A stretch of DNA of 64,000 bases from JADLDB01 sp040752975. GTDB taxonomy: Bacteria > Myxococcota > Myxococcia > Myxococcales > Myxococcaceae. Shown here piece by piece: positions 53,822 to 62,389 of this stretch (position 1 is its first letter; each line of letters opens with the position of its first letter). The notes under the pieces were generated by a model that had not been told where the DNA came from, made no database searches, and saw nothing but the letters and a program-made list of their open reading frames with translations. The translations under genes were made by a program, and so were the position numbers. The stretch lies in assembly GCA_040752975.1 (NCBI GenBank), contig JBFMHF010000006.1:1-64000 (forward strand). The letters run 5' to 3'.

Positions 53822-55213
53822 CTACGGCGCCGTGAAGAGGCAGCGCGTGTTCGGGATGCCGATGTCCGCGAGCACGTAGAGGTAGTACTGCTTGCCTGAC
53901 TGCAGGCGCGTGGGCGGCACGTTCATCGGAGGGAAGGCCTGGCTGACGCCCGCGGGGATGACGCCGTACGTCACCTTCGTGGACTTGAGCGGCGTGCCCT
54001 CCACCGGAACGTCGAGGCGCCAGAGGGTGCCCTGCGGGAGGTCGAGGTTGGGTGGCACCGTGGGGTTCGCGCTGCCCGCCTCGAGCACGTAGACGTACCG
54101 CGCGTCGCCATTCGTCCACGTGAGGACACCGTCGGCGCCGACGCCCTCGCCTTGCTCGCACGCCGTCGGCTGGTAGAAGCGCTGCGTGTCGAGGGGCCCG
54201 CCTCCGTATTGGCCGGTCCAGTCCTCACGCTTCAACCCGCGGAAGGCGGCTTCGGCCTCGAAGAAGCGCTGCATGCGCGCCGGATCCGTCGTGGGGAACA
54301 TGGTGCCCACGGGCTGGTCCGGCGTCGGTCGCCAGAAGCCGTTGTTGTCCGCGGGGTCGAAGGCGCCGAAGCCGACCGTGTCGATCCACCCCGCGCCCAT
54401 CGCGATGCCGCGCGGGAAGAAGCTGTTCATGAAGTTGCCGGGCGACTCGAGGTACCACTGCGACGGGCCGTTCGGGGCGCGGGTGCTGTGGCAGCAGACG
54501 CAGGCCGACGCGGTGATCTGCCCCTTCACCCAGTTGAGCTCGGCGACGTACGCCGGATCCGACATGCGGGCGTCTTCTCTCGCCGCGTCCGGCGCAGGAG
54601 GGACGCCATAGTACGGGCGTTGCGTGCGCACGCGATCGCAGCTCGCGTAGTTCGAGAAGTCACGCCCTTCCTCGGTGGAGGCGCTGATCAGCTCCCAGGT
54701 GCACACCTGCCCGTTGGCGCTCTTGCCAGGGGGCTCGCCCGGCAGCGGATCCTTGCAGGTGAGCACCGGCGGCTGGAACGTCGGAAGGCCCGAGCCGCCA
54801 GCGCCGGGCTCCACGCCGCCACACACGGGCGATGGATCGAAGACGCCGCCTCCGAAGAACTCGCACCCCCGCTGCGACGGCCCACACCGCGACGCGTCGT
54901 CACCCGGGAAGGTGATGCGCTCGTAGCGGACGTCCTTCTCCTTGGTGAAGATGCAGTAGCCCAGCCGCACCTCGATGTCGCACGCGCTGCCCAGCACGAT
55001 GGTGCTGCCGTTGCCCTTGCAGTCGTCCGTGGCCGTCTTCTCGTCCCACTCGCCGACGTAGTCCTTGCACTCCTCACGCTGGCTGAAGCGGTTGACGTAG
55101 GTGCAGTTGCCGATCACCTTGTCCGGCAGGAGCGGCACCGGGCCTCCGCCGCAGCCACAGCTCGCCGCCAGTGACAGACCCACGCCCGAGACCACCCATC
55201 GAAGTGCACGCAT
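53822..55213 (-). CDS. lipoprotein with one CXXCH motif
   Basis: 463 residues from ATG 55213 with a GGAGGG site. Lipoprotein signal (SGVGLSLAASC). Many cysteines. The stretch ITASACVCCHSTRAP contains CVCCH, a c-type heme-binding CXXCH motif, followed by NGPSQWYLESPGNFMNSFFPRG. The C-terminal third (about 360-463) is beta-rich: VPVEGTPLKSTKVTYGVIPAG..., QSGKQYYLYVLADIG. Known only as a myxobacterial-type surface lipoprotein pattern; heme binding is plausible but unproven. Converges on the PlsC gene with 9 bp between stops. Confidence 0.8.
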   Translation of the reverse strand: MRALRWVVSGVGLSLAASCGCGGGPVPLLPDKVIGNCTYVNRFSQREECKDYVGEWDEKTATDDCKGNGSTIVLGSACDIEVRLGYCIFTKEKDVRYERITFPGDDASRCGPSQRGCEFFGGGVFDPSPVCGGVEPGAGGSGLPTFQPPVLTCKDPLPGEPPGKSANGQVCTWELISASTEEGRDFSNYASCDRVRTQRPYYGVPPAPDAAREDARMSDPAYVAELNWVKGQITASACVCCHSTRAPNGPSQWYLESPGNFMNSFFPRGIAMGAGWIDTVGFGAFDPADNNGFWRPTPDQPVGTMFPTTDPARMQRFFEAEAAFRGLKREDWTGQYGGGPLDTQRFYQPTACEQGEGVGADGVLTWTNGDARYVYVLEAGSANPTVPPNLDLPQGTLWRLDVPVEGTPLKSTKVTYGVIPAGVSQAFPPMNVPPTRLQSGKQYYLYVLADIGIPNTRCLFTAP

Positions 55214-55313
55214 CCGACCCTCCGGTTTCGTTTCCGGAGACGCGTACGGCGCTGCGGGCGGCCATGTTTCGACAAACCTTAAACGCCGCATCAGGGCCAG
55301 CGAAAACAGGCGC

Positions 55314-56237
55314 TTAGGCTGCTCCCGGGGGCGACTTCCAGCGCTCGTGCATCCACACCCACTGCTCGGGGTGCTCGCGAATGGCGTCCTCGATGCCCTT
55401 CGTCAGGGCCGCGGTGAGGGCCGTCACCTGCGCGTCGTCGCCGTCGCCATCGGGCACCTGCACCTCGCGCATGACGATGCGGTAGCGGTGCTTGTCCACG
55501 CGGTGGCAGAAGCCGGTCATCACCGCCGCGCCGGTGCGCAGCGCGAGATCGGCCGCGGCGCGGGGCGTCTTCGCGAGGTGGCCGAAGAAGGGCACCCACA
55601 CCGACTGCACCCTGGTGTCCTGGTCGATGAGCAGCCCGAGGAAGGAGCCCTGCTTCAACGTGCGCAGCATCTCCTTCGCTGCGCTGGTGCGCCCGCGCCA
55701 GATGGGCCTCACCCCGCCGGAGGAGCGGAAGCGCTCGATGAGGGCCGTGGTGCGTGGATCCGACGCCTCACGGGCGATGGTGAAGACCGGGTAGCCGGCG
55801 AGGCCGGCGCGCCGCGCGAGCAGCTCCCAGTTGCCCACGTGGCCGGTGACGAAGACGACGCCCTTCTTCCGGCCCAGGCACTCGTCGAAGGCGGCGCGAG
55901 AGTCCGGTGTCCAGTCCACCCACTCGTCGACGCGCGCGTCGATCTGCCGCACGCACACCAGCTCTCCGGCCATGCGCCCCAGGTGGCGGAAGCACGCCTT
56001 CATCAACGCGAGCCGCTCGGCCTCGGGCTTCTCCGGGAAGGCCCGCGCCAGCGATGCCAGCGCCTTCCGACGCTCTCTGCGCGCCAGCACCGCGGCGAGG
56101 GCCCCGACGCGTTCGCCGAGGCCCGCGGCCCACTTCACCGGCAGCAGCGACAGCGCGCCCACCAGCGCCCGTACGAAGACGTAGCGCACCGCGCGCCGAA
56201 AGCGCTTGGACGGCGGCGGGAGAGGGGTGTCGGCCAC
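55314..56237 (-). CDS. lipid A acyltransferase-like protein (LpxL/HtrB family)
   Basis: 307 residues, GTG start. The catalytic motif GHVGNWE (H133, E138) and LLIDQDTRVQSVWVPFFGHLAKTPRAAADLALRTGAAV are typical of the family that adds secondary acyl chains to lipid A. An N-terminal amphipathic/hydrophobic segment (about 20-50) fits the inner-membrane location. The acyl chain is unknown. Its start codon is only 26 bp from the start of the divergent ureohydrolase gene. Confidence 0.9.
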   Translation of the reverse strand: MADTPLPPPSKRFRRAVRYVFVRALVGALSLLPVKWAAGLGERVGALAAVLARRERRKALASLARAFPEKPEAERLALMKACFRHLGRMAGELVCVRQIDARVDEWVDWTPDSRAAFDECLGRKKGVVFVTGHVGNWELLARRAGLAGYPVFTIAREASDPRTTALIERFRSSGGVRPIWRGRTSAAKEMLRTLKQGSFLGLLIDQDTRVQSVWVPFFGHLAKTPRAAADLALRTGAAVMTGFCHRVDKHRYRIVMREVQVPDGDGDDAQVTALTAALTKGIEDAIREHPEQWVWMHERWKSPPGAA

Positions 56238-56263
56238 GGCGTCGCGCTATACACCTGAACGCG

Positions 56264-57370
56264 ATGCGTCCACTCGAAGAGCTGGCGGCGCTGCTCAAGC
56301 CCGCGGGCGGTGGCCTGTACCTGGTCTCCACCGGGAAGGCAGAGCAGGATCGCCTGCAAGAGCGCCTGTACGGCGTGGCCTCCGAAGCCCGGGTGCGCGC
56401 GGCCTTCGAGGCGTCGCTCGGGAAGATCGCCACCGCGAAGGGCGTCCTGCTCGGCCTCCCGTCGGACGTGGGCGCGGGCTTCCGGCGCGGGGCCAACCTC
56501 GGTCCCCAGGCCATTCGCACGGCGGTCCTCGACCAGGGCATCGACCTCGCCGCCCGCGGAGTCGTGGACATCGGCGACGTCTTCGTGGTGCCGCAGCTCC
56601 TGCACGACTCCATGTTGTCCGCAGCGCAGCTCGAGGCGAGCCGCGCGGCGCTGTACCCCGAGGTCTCGCTCGCGGATCGCGCGGCGCTGCCCGTCTCACC
56701 GCTCTCCATCGCCGAGCGGGCGTGGAGGCTGGTGCTGGAGGTGAACCCTCAGGCGAAGCTGTTCGCCCTCGGCGGCGACCACTCCTGCACCTGGCCCGTG
56801 GTGCCGGCGCTGCAGGCGCGCGCGAGGGAGGGGGCGTGGGGCATCGTGCAGTCCGACGCGCACACCGATCTCCTCGAGACCCGGCTGGGCGTGACGTACT
56901 GCTTCGGCACCTGGAGCTACCACGCCAACGACGCGCTCGGCCGGAAGGGCCGGCTCACCCAGGTGGGCATACGCGCCACGAGGAAGACGCGCGAGCACTG
57001 GGAGTCGACGCTGGGCGTCCGGCAGTTCTGGGCCGAGGCGGTGCGGGCCCGGCCGAAGGAGTCGCTCGACGAGGTGCTGGCCCACGTGAAGGCGAGCGGC
57101 GTGTCGCAGGTGTACTTCTCCAACGACATCGACGGCACCGACGCCGCCTGGGCAGACGCGACCGGCACGCCCGAGCCGCGGGGCCTCGAGCCGGACTGGC
57201 TGGTGGAGTTGATCCGCCGGCTGGGACGCGAGGTGGGGCTCCTGGGAGGCGACGTGATGGAGGTGGCGCCGGACCTCGCCCCCACGCCGGAGAGCCGCGG
57301 GCGCACCCTGAGCGTGGCGGTCCGCTACCTCGACGAGACCATCGACGCAGCGCTGGGCAGGCACCGCTGA
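56264..57370 (+). CDS. agmatinase/arginase-family ureohydrolase
   Basis: 368 residues from ATG 56264. The binuclear-manganese motifs are present: GGDHS (H173), DAHTD (D198, H200, D202) and SNDIDGTD (D288, D290). GGDVMEVAPDL matches the end of the family domain. Hydrolyses a guanidino or related group; agmatinase, formiminoglutamase or proclavaminate amidino-hydrolase-like substrates are possible, so no symbol is given. An extra N-terminal 55 residues (compared with SpeB) make it long. Followed 23 bp later by a lipoprotein gene. Confidence 0.9.
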   Translation: MRPLEELAALLKPAGGGLYLVSTGKAEQDRLQERLYGVASEARVRAAFEASLGKIATAKGVLLGLPSDVGAGFRRGANLGPQAIRTAVLDQGIDLAARGVVDIGDVFVVPQLLHDSMLSAAQLEASRAALYPEVSLADRAALPVSPLSIAERAWRLVLEVNPQAKLFALGGDHSCTWPVVPALQARAREGAWGIVQSDAHTDLLETRLGVTYCFGTWSYHANDALGRKGRLTQVGIRATRKTREHWESTLGVRQFWAEAVRARPKESLDEVLAHVKASGVSQVYFSNDIDGTDAAWADATGTPEPRGLEPDWLVELIRRLGREVGLLGGDVMEVAPDLAPTPESRGRTLSVAVRYLDETIDAALGRHR

Positions 57371-57393
57371 CTGTGGCATCTAGGCCGCCGTCC

Positions 57394-57684
57394 ATGCGCT
57401 GGCTGTTCGCCGTCCTCGTCGCCCTCACGCTGCTCACCGGCTGCAAGAGCAGGTGCCGCCAGCTGTCCGAGAAGCTGTGCGACTGCGCGCTCAACTCCAA
57501 CGAGAAGACCTCGTGCCTGCAGCGCGCGGGGAACAACGAGTCGATCAGCCCGCCCAGCGAGGCCGACGAGGCGGTGTGCGAGCGGCTCTACGACGGCTGC
57601 GACTGCCGCCTCATCGACACGCCCGCGGGGAAGATGCGCTGCGGGCTGGCCCGCGAGCTGGACTTCGACGCGGGGATGAACTGA
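57394..57684 (+). CDS. small cysteine-rich lipoprotein
   Basis: 96 residues. Signal MRWLFAVLVALTLLTGC with lipidated Cys. Mature part: KSRCRQLSEKLCDCALNSNEKTSCLQRAGNN... CERLYDGCDCRLID... MRCGLARE, eight more cysteines in a helical-looking arrangement, likely disulfide-bonded. Same class as the small Cys-rich lipoproteins near 27 kb, though not clearly homologous. Function unknown. Confidence 0.78.
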   Translation: MRWLFAVLVALTLLTGCKSRCRQLSEKLCDCALNSNEKTSCLQRAGNNESISPPSEADEAVCERLYDGCDCRLIDTPAGKMRCGLARELDFDAGMN

Positions 57685-57749
57685 GCGGCCCGACGGGCCG
57701 GAGCCGAGAGGCCTCTCTGGGCACGGCTTCCGGGAGCAGAAGCGCCCGT

Positions 57750-57774
57750 GGCCGGCGGTGACGTGCCGCCGGCC
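57750..57774. terminator. hairpin between convergent genes
   Basis: Perfect 9-bp stem (GGCCGGCGG / CCGCCGGCC) with a 7-base loop, midway between the stops of the genes at 57684 (+) and 57816 (-). It can serve both directions. No T-run, so it may be a weak or Rho-helped end. Confidence 0.5.
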
Positions 57775-57815
57775 GTCCTCGGACGCGTCGATGGGCGCAG
57801 AGGGGGTTTGAAGCG

Positions 57816-59402
57816 TCAGCCGCGCTTCACCTTGACGTACAGGCGCCGGAGGTCCTCGTTCACCTTCACGAAGTCCGTCTTGCCCTTCTCGTCGGCGAGC
57901 TGCTTCTCCAGCGCGGGCAGGAACTTCTGCGCCTCGGCCATCGCCGCCTTGGAGTCGTGCACGAGCCAGTCCGCGCCCTGGATGAAGGCCAGGCGGGTGT
58001 CGAGGTTCTTCTCGGTGAGGCGCTTCATCAGCTCGCCCACCAGCTCGGCCTTGCCGCTGCGGCCCACTTCGTACGCGGCGCGCTCCCGCACGCCTTCATC
58101 CTTGTCGTCCAGCTTCTTCGCCCAGCACGCGGCGTCCCCCTTGCACTCGGCCGCGGCCGTCACGCGGAGCTTCATGGTGTTGATCTTCTCCACGTGCTTC
58201 TTCACCGAGGCCGCCACGTCCTTGCACTCCGAGTACTCCGGGTCCTCCTTGCACTCGGCCTCGAGCAGCTTCTGCTCGTCCTTGGCGAACTTGTCGAAGA
58301 CGGACGGATCGTCACCCACCATCGCCACGCCCTTCATCGACTGCTCGCGCGCGTCCCAGCTGCCCTTGCCGGAAGACTCCACCAGCTTGCCGTAGGCCTC
58401 CTTGCCGCCGATGCGGGCCAGCGCCCACACGTACTCGTGGCGCGCGTTGGCCTCGTCTTCCAGCAGCATGGGGGCGATCACCTTCGCCGCTTCCTTCGAA
58501 CGCATGCGGCCCAGCGCGTCGGCGGCCTTCATGCGCATGATCAGCTTGATGTCGTCGAACTCGCTCTTGAAGTTGAGGAAGCTGATCAACGTCTTCTCGG
58601 CCCGCATGTCGTGGAGATCGCCCAGCACCTGCGCCGCCTTGGCGTAGAGCGCCACGTCCTTGATGTTGTTCTTCTCGGCCCACTGGAAGAGGTCCTTGTC
58701 CTTCCCGTCGACCACCGGCACCAGCGCGTCTGCCGCGGGCTGGCCGAACTGGTACAGGGCGAAGGACGACTCCATGTAGAAGCTGATGCCCTTGCGCTCC
58801 TTGAACATCGCCTTCACCACGCCGGGCACGGCGCGGGGGTCGCCGATCTCTCCCAGCGCCATGATCGCCTTCTTGGTGATGAAGGGCTCGATGGCGTCGT
58901 CGGTGGCGATCTCGTAGAGCGGCTCGAAGGCCTCCTTGGCGTGCAGCTCGCCCAGCGCCTCGATGGCGGCGATGACGGTGTAGTTGTCGCCCTTGACCCG
59001 CAGCATCTTGGCCAGCGTCGGAACGGCCTTCGGGTCGCCGATCGACCCGAGCGCCACGGCGATCTCCTTGTTCATCGTTCGCGCGTCGCTGTCCGAGGCG
59101 GCGAGATCGACCGCGTTGAGGAGCGGCTCGACGCTGGAAGGGTCTTTCGCCTCACCGAGCAGCCGCGCCAACGCGGCCTTCACCTCGGGCGACTTCTCCG
59201 AGTCCAGGCGCTTGTTCAGCATCGGCACCATCGCCTTGCTCATGTGCCTCGAGCCGCGCAGGTCCTCGACGGCCTTCTTCTTGTCCTTCTTGGACTTGGC
59301 GTCGGTGATGCGCGCTTCCCAGTACTCCGGCGTCGACGGGTCCTTGCTGCAACCGGTCAGCAACGCGAGTGAGAGACCGAGTCCCAGGACGATTCGACGC
59401 AT
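57816..59402 (-). CDS. HEAT-repeat lipoprotein
   Basis: 528 residues from ATG 59402 with a GGAGGGG site. Lipobox LTGC. From about 30 to 330 there are repeated HEAT units with the pattern ALGEIGDPRAVPGVVKAM / ALGSIGDPKAVPTLAKML / LGDLHDMRAEKTLISFL; the later part is charged helix with Cys pairs (CKEDPEYSECKDV, CKGDAACW). HEAT solenoids bind other proteins, so a periplasmic scaffold is likely. Stands alone and converges on the Cys-rich lipoprotein gene. Confidence 0.88.
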   Translation of the reverse strand: MRRIVLGLGLSLALLTGCSKDPSTPEYWEARITDAKSKKDKKKAVEDLRGSRHMSKAMVPMLNKRLDSEKSPEVKAALARLLGEAKDPSSVEPLLNAVDLAASDSDARTMNKEIAVALGSIGDPKAVPTLAKMLRVKGDNYTVIAAIEALGELHAKEAFEPLYEIATDDAIEPFITKKAIMALGEIGDPRAVPGVVKAMFKERKGISFYMESSFALYQFGQPAADALVPVVDGKDKDLFQWAEKNNIKDVALYAKAAQVLGDLHDMRAEKTLISFLNFKSEFDDIKLIMRMKAADALGRMRSKEAAKVIAPMLLEDEANARHEYVWALARIGGKEAYGKLVESSGKGSWDAREQSMKGVAMVGDDPSVFDKFAKDEQKLLEAECKEDPEYSECKDVAASVKKHVEKINTMKLRVTAAAECKGDAACWAKKLDDKDEGVRERAAYEVGRSGKAELVGELMKRLTEKNLDTRLAFIQGADWLVHDSKAAMAEAQKFLPALEKQLADEKGKTDFVKVNEDLRRLYVKVKRG

Positions 59403-59599
59403 GTGCCCCTCCGGTGTCCGGGCCCCCCGACGCAAAGGCCCGCCAATGAATGTGGTGCGTCGTAGACCCACCCGGGGGGAGGGTCAACGACTGCCTCGAA
59501 TTATGACGGGTTGCGTCAGGTCATGTAGGGAAAGAGGCAACCTTTGCCTTCATCGGACGATACCTGGAGGAGACTCGAGTGACGTGCGGGTCGAGGGCT

Positions 59600-59620
59600 A
59601 AGGTGGCCTTCGGCTACCTT
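59600..59620 (+). promoter_or_regulatory. leader hairpin before the CYTH-like gene
   Basis: AAGGTGGCC / GGCTACCTT, nine pairs with one G-U, loop TTC, 38 bp before the start at 59659. It could be part of an mRNA leader. The rest of 59403-59658 holds no other recognisable element. Confidence 0.3.
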
Positions 59621-59658
59621 GTCACGCCTGACGTGGGACGAAGCGGGGAGCCATCGAC

Positions 59659-61377
59659 ATGACCATCAAGATCCAGCGCGGCCGGCAGTTCATGACGGGC
59701 GAGGCGAACGCGGAGCTCTTCGCGCGGTCGGGCAAGAGCGGCGGCTACCTCGAGAAGGCGTCGGCGAAGCTGGTCGAGCAGCAGCACACCGTGCAGCTGC
59801 GCTCGCCGAATGGCCGCACCACCACGCTGAAGACCGAGGCCGACTGGAAGGCCTTCCTCGGCAAGCACGCGGCCAACGAGGACATGGTGAAGGACTTCCC
59901 GAAGAAGTTCGGCATCACCTTCGCGGACTTCGTCAACGTGCTGGACGACGTGGCGGCCGGCGACGAGAAGGGCCTCACCCTGGATCTCCGGCCGACGAGC
60001 GAATTGGCGAAGTCGCTGTCGCTGGACAAGGTCGAAGGGGACTACGCCACCAGGCTGGCGAAGGACGCCACCGTCAACCTGACCGGCGTGGGCGGCGCGC
60101 AGGTGAAGGCCACCGCCACCGGCACCCCCACCATCGGCAAGGACATTCTGTCGGGCGGGGTGAAGAACGACTGGCAGCGCGACCGCACCGAGCAGGAGGC
60201 GTGGGCCGACTTCAAGGTGAAGGACGGCTCCAACGGCATCTTCCGGCGGACCAACGCCGCTTCCGTCTTCGAGAAGCTGCACAAGCCGAAGTGGGACGAC
60301 CCCGAGGCGATGGCGCTCGTCGACCGCTTCACCATGCCGATGCACCTCGAGGTCTCCGAGACGAAGCCCGACGGCACCGTCGTCTTCCAGGATCGCGACG
60401 AGATGTTCCGTGAGACGTACTTCGACGACGCCTCGGGCGCGCTGTCGAAGGCGGGCGCCTCGGTGCGTGCGCGCGTGCGCTTCGACGACAACGAGCCCTT
60501 CACCGTGCGGCGCGTCCTCATCCAGGGCAAGAAGGGCCGCGACATCGACGGCGACAACTCCGCGGTGCACAAGTTCGAGAAGCGCTTCGAGGGTACCTAC
60601 TCGGCGGACGAGGCGAAGGCGCAGGAGCTCTTGCGCAGCGGCAAAGACACCGACGGCTCCAACCTGAAGGTCGCGCAGCTTCTGTACCAGACGGCCCAGG
60701 ACTCGGGCACGCTGCCGAAGGACGGCAACCTGCGGCTGGAGGCCAAGTCGCTGGTGCTGCAGAAGCGCCGGCGTTCCCACATGCAGTTCGAGTCGGTGGC
60801 GGACGTGAAGGCCAAGCGGGCGGAGCTGCAGAAGGAGATGGACACGCTCAAGGCGGGCAATCAGCCCATCCCCCCGGCGATGCAGAAGTACGCCGACAAG
60901 CTGGACGCGCAGGCGAAGTTCCTCGAGGACGCGTCCGCGCTGCTGCAGAAGTACGGGCAGTACATGCCGTCGAACACCGACGGCTTCATCATCTCCGCGG
61001 ACCGCTACTCGGTGTACGACCCCGCCGCGCGCAAGACGCCGCCCAACGACATCGACGATGAGGTGGGGCGCGTGGGCCGCGGGCTGCACCTCGAGGCCGA
61101 GTGGGACACCGCGTCGAGCGATCCCTTCGAGAAGGCCGGCGAGGAGATCGACAAGAAGCTGGCCGCCAACCCGGCCAACAAGGCCGAGCTCGAAGCGGAC
61201 AAGGCGAAGCTCGAGGGGATGAAGAAGGCCATCCTCAAGGACGTGGAGGGCGCGGTGCTGCTGATGAAGGAGAAGATGGTCGCCGCCGGCCTCGAGCCCG
61301 ACAACCGCAAGCTGGCCAAGGAAGAGCGCGCCGCGGAGTTCATGGCCGACCAGAACCGCGCGGTGAACTGGCTGTAA
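59659..61377 (+). CDS. cytosolic protein with CYTH-like core
   Basis: 572 residues, no signal. The middle (about 215-330) reads MPMHLEVSETK...FRETYFDDASGALSKAGASVRARVRFDD...FTVRRVLIQGKKGRD, the strand pattern of CYTH/triphosphate-tunnel domains (YFDT...L...G..LR.R). The N-terminal 200 residues are unknown. The last 200 include RRRSHMQFESVADVKAKR and a charged coiled coil. Predicted triphosphatase or polyphosphate-linked activity is an inference; the typical ExExK motif is not clearly seen (LEVSETK is the nearest). A GGGGAG site precedes the ATG. Confidence 0.72.
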   Translation: MTIKIQRGRQFMTGEANAELFARSGKSGGYLEKASAKLVEQQHTVQLRSPNGRTTTLKTEADWKAFLGKHAANEDMVKDFPKKFGITFADFVNVLDDVAAGDEKGLTLDLRPTSELAKSLSLDKVEGDYATRLAKDATVNLTGVGGAQVKATATGTPTIGKDILSGGVKNDWQRDRTEQEAWADFKVKDGSNGIFRRTNAASVFEKLHKPKWDDPEAMALVDRFTMPMHLEVSETKPDGTVVFQDRDEMFRETYFDDASGALSKAGASVRARVRFDDNEPFTVRRVLIQGKKGRDIDGDNSAVHKFEKRFEGTYSADEAKAQELLRSGKDTDGSNLKVAQLLYQTAQDSGTLPKDGNLRLEAKSLVLQKRRRSHMQFESVADVKAKRAELQKEMDTLKAGNQPIPPAMQKYADKLDAQAKFLEDASALLQKYGQYMPSNTDGFIISADRYSVYDPAARKTPPNDIDDEVGRVGRGLHLEAEWDTASSDPFEKAGEEIDKKLAANPANKAELEADKAKLEGMKKAILKDVEGAVLLMKEKMVAAGLEPDNRKLAKEERAAEFMADQNRAVNWL

Positions 61378-61408
61378 GCGCGCGCCGCAGTCGTGTAGAG
61401 CGCGCGGA

Positions 61409-62335
61409 ATGCCGCGCATCGTCTTCATGGGCACCCCGGACTTCGCCGTGAAGTCCCTGGAGGCGTGCCTCTCGCTGGGCGAAGTCGTCGCCGTCGTCAC
61501 CCAGCCGGACAAGCCCCGCGGGCGCGGGCAGGAAGTCTCTTTCTCGCCGGTGAAGCAGCTCGCCGTGGACAGGGGCCTTCCCGTGCTGCAACCGGTGAAG
61601 CTCCGCGGGACCAGCTTCGCCGACGAGCTGCGCGCCTTGTCGCCCGACGTGGCGGTGGTGACGGCCTACGGGAAGATCCTCCCGAAGGACGTGCTGGACG
61701 CGCCGCGCCACGGCTGCGTCAACGTGCACGCCTCGCTGCTCCCGCGCTTTCGCGGCGCCGCGCCGATTCAGTGGGCCATCGCCTCGGGCGACGAGAAGAC
61801 AGGCGTGTGCCTGATGAAGATGGACGAGGGCATGGACACGGGGCCCGTCATCGACCGGGCGGAGCTGCCCATCCTCCCCACCGATACCTCCGCCACGCTG
61901 CACGACAAGCTGGCCGCGCTGGGAGGGGAGGTGCTGCGGCGCGCGCTGCCGAAGTACCTCGCCGGCGAGCTGACGCCCGTGCCCCAGCCCTCCGAGGGCG
62001 TCGTGATGGCGCCGATGATCCGCAAGGAAGACGGGCAGCTCGACTTCACGCGGCCGGCGGTGGAGCTGGAGCGGCGGCTGCGGGCCTTCACACCCTGGCC
62101 GGGGGCCTTCACGCGGCTTCAGGGCGCGCTGCTCAAGGTGCACCAGGCGCGCGTCAAGCAAGGGCAGGGCGCGCCGGGCATGGTGCTGGCGGCGGGTCCG
62201 GACGGCGTCGAGGTGGCCTGCGGAGAGGGCAGCCTGTTACTCGAGGCCCTGCAGCCGGAAGGCAAGCGCGTGATGAGCGCGCGCGAATTTCTCGCCGGCC
62301 GCGCTGTCGAGGTCGGCTCGCGGCTGCCGAGCTGA
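61409..62335 (+). CDS. fmt: methionyl-tRNA formyltransferase
   Basis: Adds the formyl group to initiator Met-tRNA. 308 residues, standard length. MPRIVFMGTPDFAV opens the domain; catalytic motif VNVHASLLPRFRGAAPIQWA (N105, H107) and GVCLMKMDEGMDTGPV are intact; the C-terminal OB-like domain follows (about 205-300). Usually paired with def; here it precedes a dehydroquinase-like gene and rsmB, which often accompanies fmt. Confidence 0.97.
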   Translation: MPRIVFMGTPDFAVKSLEACLSLGEVVAVVTQPDKPRGRGQEVSFSPVKQLAVDRGLPVLQPVKLRGTSFADELRALSPDVAVVTAYGKILPKDVLDAPRHGCVNVHASLLPRFRGAAPIQWAIASGDEKTGVCLMKMDEGMDTGPVIDRAELPILPTDTSATLHDKLAALGGEVLRRALPKYLAGELTPVPQPSEGVVMAPMIRKEDGQLDFTRPAVELERRLRAFTPWPGAFTRLQGALLKVHQARVKQGQGAPGMVLAAGPDGVEVACGEGSLLLEALQPEGKRVMSAREFLAGRAVEVGSRLPS

Positions 62336-62389
62336 CGCACCGGGAAGTTGGGCTTCGCATCGGCTGCGAAAGAGGAGGATGCTCGCGTC

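Noticed and set aside
59403..59658. Promoter or small RNA in the 256-bp gap before the CYTH-like gene.
   Set aside because: Only a short hairpin and scattered TTG-type hexamers are visible; no consistent -35/-10 pair or known RNA shape.
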